Part shown: piece by piece, positions 8,561 through 10,000 of the stretch
Numbering within the stretch: the first letter of the stretch is position 1
Layout of the letters: each line of letters begins with the position of its first letter
DNA from: Trachelipus rathkii
Taxonomy: Eukaryota; Arthropoda; Malacostraca; Isopoda; Trachelipodidae
Length of the DNA: 10,000 nt
Direction of reading: 5' to 3'
Assembly: GCA_015478945.1 (NCBI GenBank)
Contig: JABUQX010002652.1
Location: forward strand, 37,501-47,500
Translations under genes and position numbers: made by a program
Notes under the pieces: generated by a model
Database searches by the model: none
The model's input: only the letters and a program-made list of their open reading frames with translations
What the model was told of the DNA's origin: nothing

Positions 8561-9105
8561 CCAGAATCGTCAGGGTTGAGTTAGAGGAAAAAGGAGGCCG
8601 AAGAGATTTTCCTTTTCAGTTGAGAATTAGCAACAGAACAACAGATCGAATAAGAGGAGGAAAAAGAAGATTTACAGAAGGTTGTTAGCAGATGTTTTTG
8701 GCAGGAGGCCAGAAAATTTTATCAGTAGGAGAATCAAGGAGGGTTAGCGCACTTTTCGTTTGATGGAAAGCCCGCTTTGCTCGACGAAGAGAATCCGCAA
8801 CGATTCTAGCTGAATGAAAATTAGCAGAAGATGGAAGAACGAGAATTTTTCCACCCCCGAAACCGCACTGTCTCTAAGCCTGAATGGCCAGAACAAACAC
8901 GGTCGAACCATGGATTATGAGGGGAGGAAAGATTTAGTCGAAGAAGGAATTAGAACCTGCTCATACCATCAACGAATTACAGCTACATCTTATTGCAGAA
9001 GCCGGAAAGCGTCACCATGAGGTCAAGCAGTCATTCCAATATAGCTAGCCGTAGAAGCGACGCACAAGGACCCCACAATCGCCCGATTCAAAGTGCCAGA
9101 AAATA

Positions 9106-9398
9106 AACGTACTATATATATATAAATATATATAGTATAGATATATATTATATAATACTATATATATATATATTATATATATATACTATATATAAATATT
9201 ATATAATACTATATATATATATATATATTATATATATATATATTTTTAATATTATAATAATATATATTATCATTATTATAATTAAATATATATTATATAT
9301 CATATATATTATATATAGTATATATATATCTTATATATACTATATTATATATACCTATATATATATATATATAATCTATATAATATATATATATATCC
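9106..9398. repeat. Irregular (TA)n array at the LINE 5' border
   Basis: About 290 bp of TA-rich DNA between the LINE's 5' border and the right arm of the inverted-end element. Confidence 0.95.
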
Positions 9399-9640
9399 AG
9401 AAATCGAAATTTCAAAAATTACAATTATTCCCATAATCTCCCATGAATTAAAAGATGCCAAAAAAAATATTTATTTTATATGCATTTAATCAAATGTATA
9501 AAAATCCGCACATCCTCATTTTTCAAAAGAGGATGCGGTCATGCCGGTATGCGGATGTGCCTAAGTGAGGATGCGGGACTGAGCCGGGGATGTTCCGCAA
9601 ATGCAGGATTGGCGGTAGCTTTGATGTCAGTCCATCACTA
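9399..9640. other. Right arm of the inverted-end element with GCGGAT motifs
   Basis: About 100 bp of A/T-rich non-array DNA is followed by a segment with GAGGATGCGG, ATGCGGATGTGCC and GAGGATGCGGGA (9528-9582), then the terminus ending TCCATCACTA at 9640. Near 9506-9537, CCGCACATCCTC and GAGGATGCGG can pair as a hairpin. GCGGATGTGCC also occurs in the left arm at 6550-6560. The open stretch at 9480-9743 runs from this arm into TA repeat and has no family resemblance. Confidence 0.6.
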
Positions 9641-9777
9641 CATATATATTATAATATATATAATATATATACCTATATATATTAATTATAAATATAAAAA
9701 ATATTATATAATATATATACCATATATACTATATATATTATGATATATATTATATATCTATTATATATATATATATT
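9641..9777. repeat. Irregular (TA)n array
   Basis: TA array starting immediately outside the TAGTGATGG terminus at 9640. Confidence 0.95.
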
Positions 9778-10000
9778 TTGGCAGCCTCCAAATGTTATCG
9801 ACATACTGAGAGTTTCAGCGGAGAATACTGTCTGAAGAAGCTAGCTGCATAAAAAGCGACACAGCTAGTGAACTTCAAGCCCAAATGAAAACGAAAAAAC
9901 ATTGAAACTATAAAAAAATGAATTGTTTATAATATGTTAGTAATTAGTAATTATTTCCTTCAGTATCTATCGAGTGATGTATCTTTTTCAGTTTTATATT
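9778..10000. other. Unassigned tail with a small inverted repeat
   Basis: Mixed AT-rich DNA with stops in all frames and no recognised family. CTAGCTG at 9841-9847 and CAGCTAG at 9862-9868 form a perfect seven-base stem with a 14-base loop. It may be the edge of another element that continues to the right. Confidence 0.4.

Larger units (their letters stand above)
6890..8915 (-). pseudogene. LINE ORF2 relic: reverse transcriptase and C-terminal domain
   Basis: Reading the - strand from 8915 downward, with frame changes between blocks: PWFDRVC (8913-8893); DSPTDKIFWPPAKNIC (8735-8688), a linker signature of this LINE group; NSTL near 8585; GPDGIP (about 8392-8373); SDRQYGFRSSSPTGD (about 8125-8079); VVALDISKAF (about 8020-7990), RT motif A with the first catalytic Asp; SFSFQSGVP (about 7875-7845), leading to motif B; YADD (7722-7712), the catalytic box, where 11 bases stand for four codons, so one base is missing; LADLDRI near 7620-7600; FNGSLVSPVDNIN (about 7505-7465); a C-terminal block with KLEFLF, SQLLQL, GGPGFTRLL and SSSLDPL (about 7395-7180); and FFPSTSVLWNSLH (about 6985-6940). 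Order and spacing fit a LINE RT. The many frameshifts make the copy inactive as written. Confidence 0.92.
6793..9105 (-). mobile_element. LINE (non-LTR retrotransposon), 5'-truncated
   Basis: About 2.3 kb holding the downstream part of a LINE: the end of the endonuclease-RT linker, the reverse transcriptase, the C-terminal domain and a short 3' UTR of about 100 bp. No endonuclease motifs are recognisable before the 5' border near 9105, so the copy is truncated at its 5' end, as most LINE insertions are. LINEs copy themselves by target-primed reverse transcription. The RT wording is close to Jockey/CR1-type elements that are abundant in crustaceans; the clade is an inference. TA arrays flank both sides, and the whole sits between the inverted ends at 6503 and 9640. 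It is interrupted by a GGA tract and by G and A homopolymers. Confidence 0.9.
6503..9640. mobile_element. Candidate TIR-bounded (hAT-like, non-autonomous) element carrying a LINE
   Basis: The left end reads TAGTGATGGACCGGATGTCA at 6503. The complement of the right end reads TAGTGATGGACTGACATCAA from 9640. The first 11 bases are identical and a further TCAAA is shared, giving an imperfect inverted repeat of about 24 bp. Both ends abut TA arrays on the outside and carry GCGGATG-rich sequence on the inside, like the subterminal repeats of the hAT end at 680-826. The interior consists of TA arrays flanking a LINE relic, with no transposase, so if real this is a non-autonomous element later hit by a LINE. 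Against a simple model, the GCGGATG motifs point the same way at both ends instead of being mirrored. Target duplications cannot be read in TA repeat. Confidence 0.45.

Noticed and set aside
8378..8584. 68-codon open frame on the + strand rich in E, R and G
   Set aside because: It is antisense to the LINE reverse transcriptase and driven by the GGA tract.

Overview
The window looks like intergenic, repeat-dominated nuclear DNA from an animal, most likely an invertebrate. A decapod crustacean is my best guess, based on the extreme density of irregular (TA)n arrays together with a LINE of the kind common in crustacean genomes; that guess is inference. No intact protein-coding gene, rRNA or convincing tRNA gene is visible. 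Everything identifiable is a decayed mobile element, separated from its neighbours by TA arrays that make up roughly a third of the window.

Layout. 1-826: the 3' end of a hAT-type DNA transposon on the + strand. It holds the C-terminal dimerisation region of the transposase (about 1-376), a TA array, palindromic subterminal repeats (about 680-822) and a hAT-like terminus at 826. 827-2100: TA arrays around an unassigned island (about 985-1447). 2111-2625: two direct copies of a roughly 210-bp repeat with a tRNA-like B box on the - strand, probably a tRNA-derived SINE. 2700-3840: TA arrays, a pyrimidine tract (3366-3505) and a short GC-rich island (3537-3640). 3843-6007: a second, different hAT element with a frameshifted, BED-finger-type transposase relic (4031-5926), interrupted by a 39-nt T run. 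6008-6502: TA arrays with a small unassigned insert. 6503-9640: a segment bounded by an inverted pair of TAGTGATGGAC ends. Inside it lies a 5'-truncated LINE on the - strand (about 6793-9105), with a recognisable reverse transcriptase including the YADD catalytic box. 9641-10000: a TA array and an unassigned tail.

The parts do not form a pathway. The picture is layered insertion: DNA transposons and a LINE landing in or beside TA-rich DNA, then decaying. Many breaks in the coding relics are single-base gains or losses inside otherwise well-kept motifs, so part of the decay may be uncorrected long-read error. I found no new functional system. The most interesting items are the possible nested LINE-in-transposon structure, the palindromic subterminal repeats, the duplicated tRNA-like repeat and the indel-biased damage.
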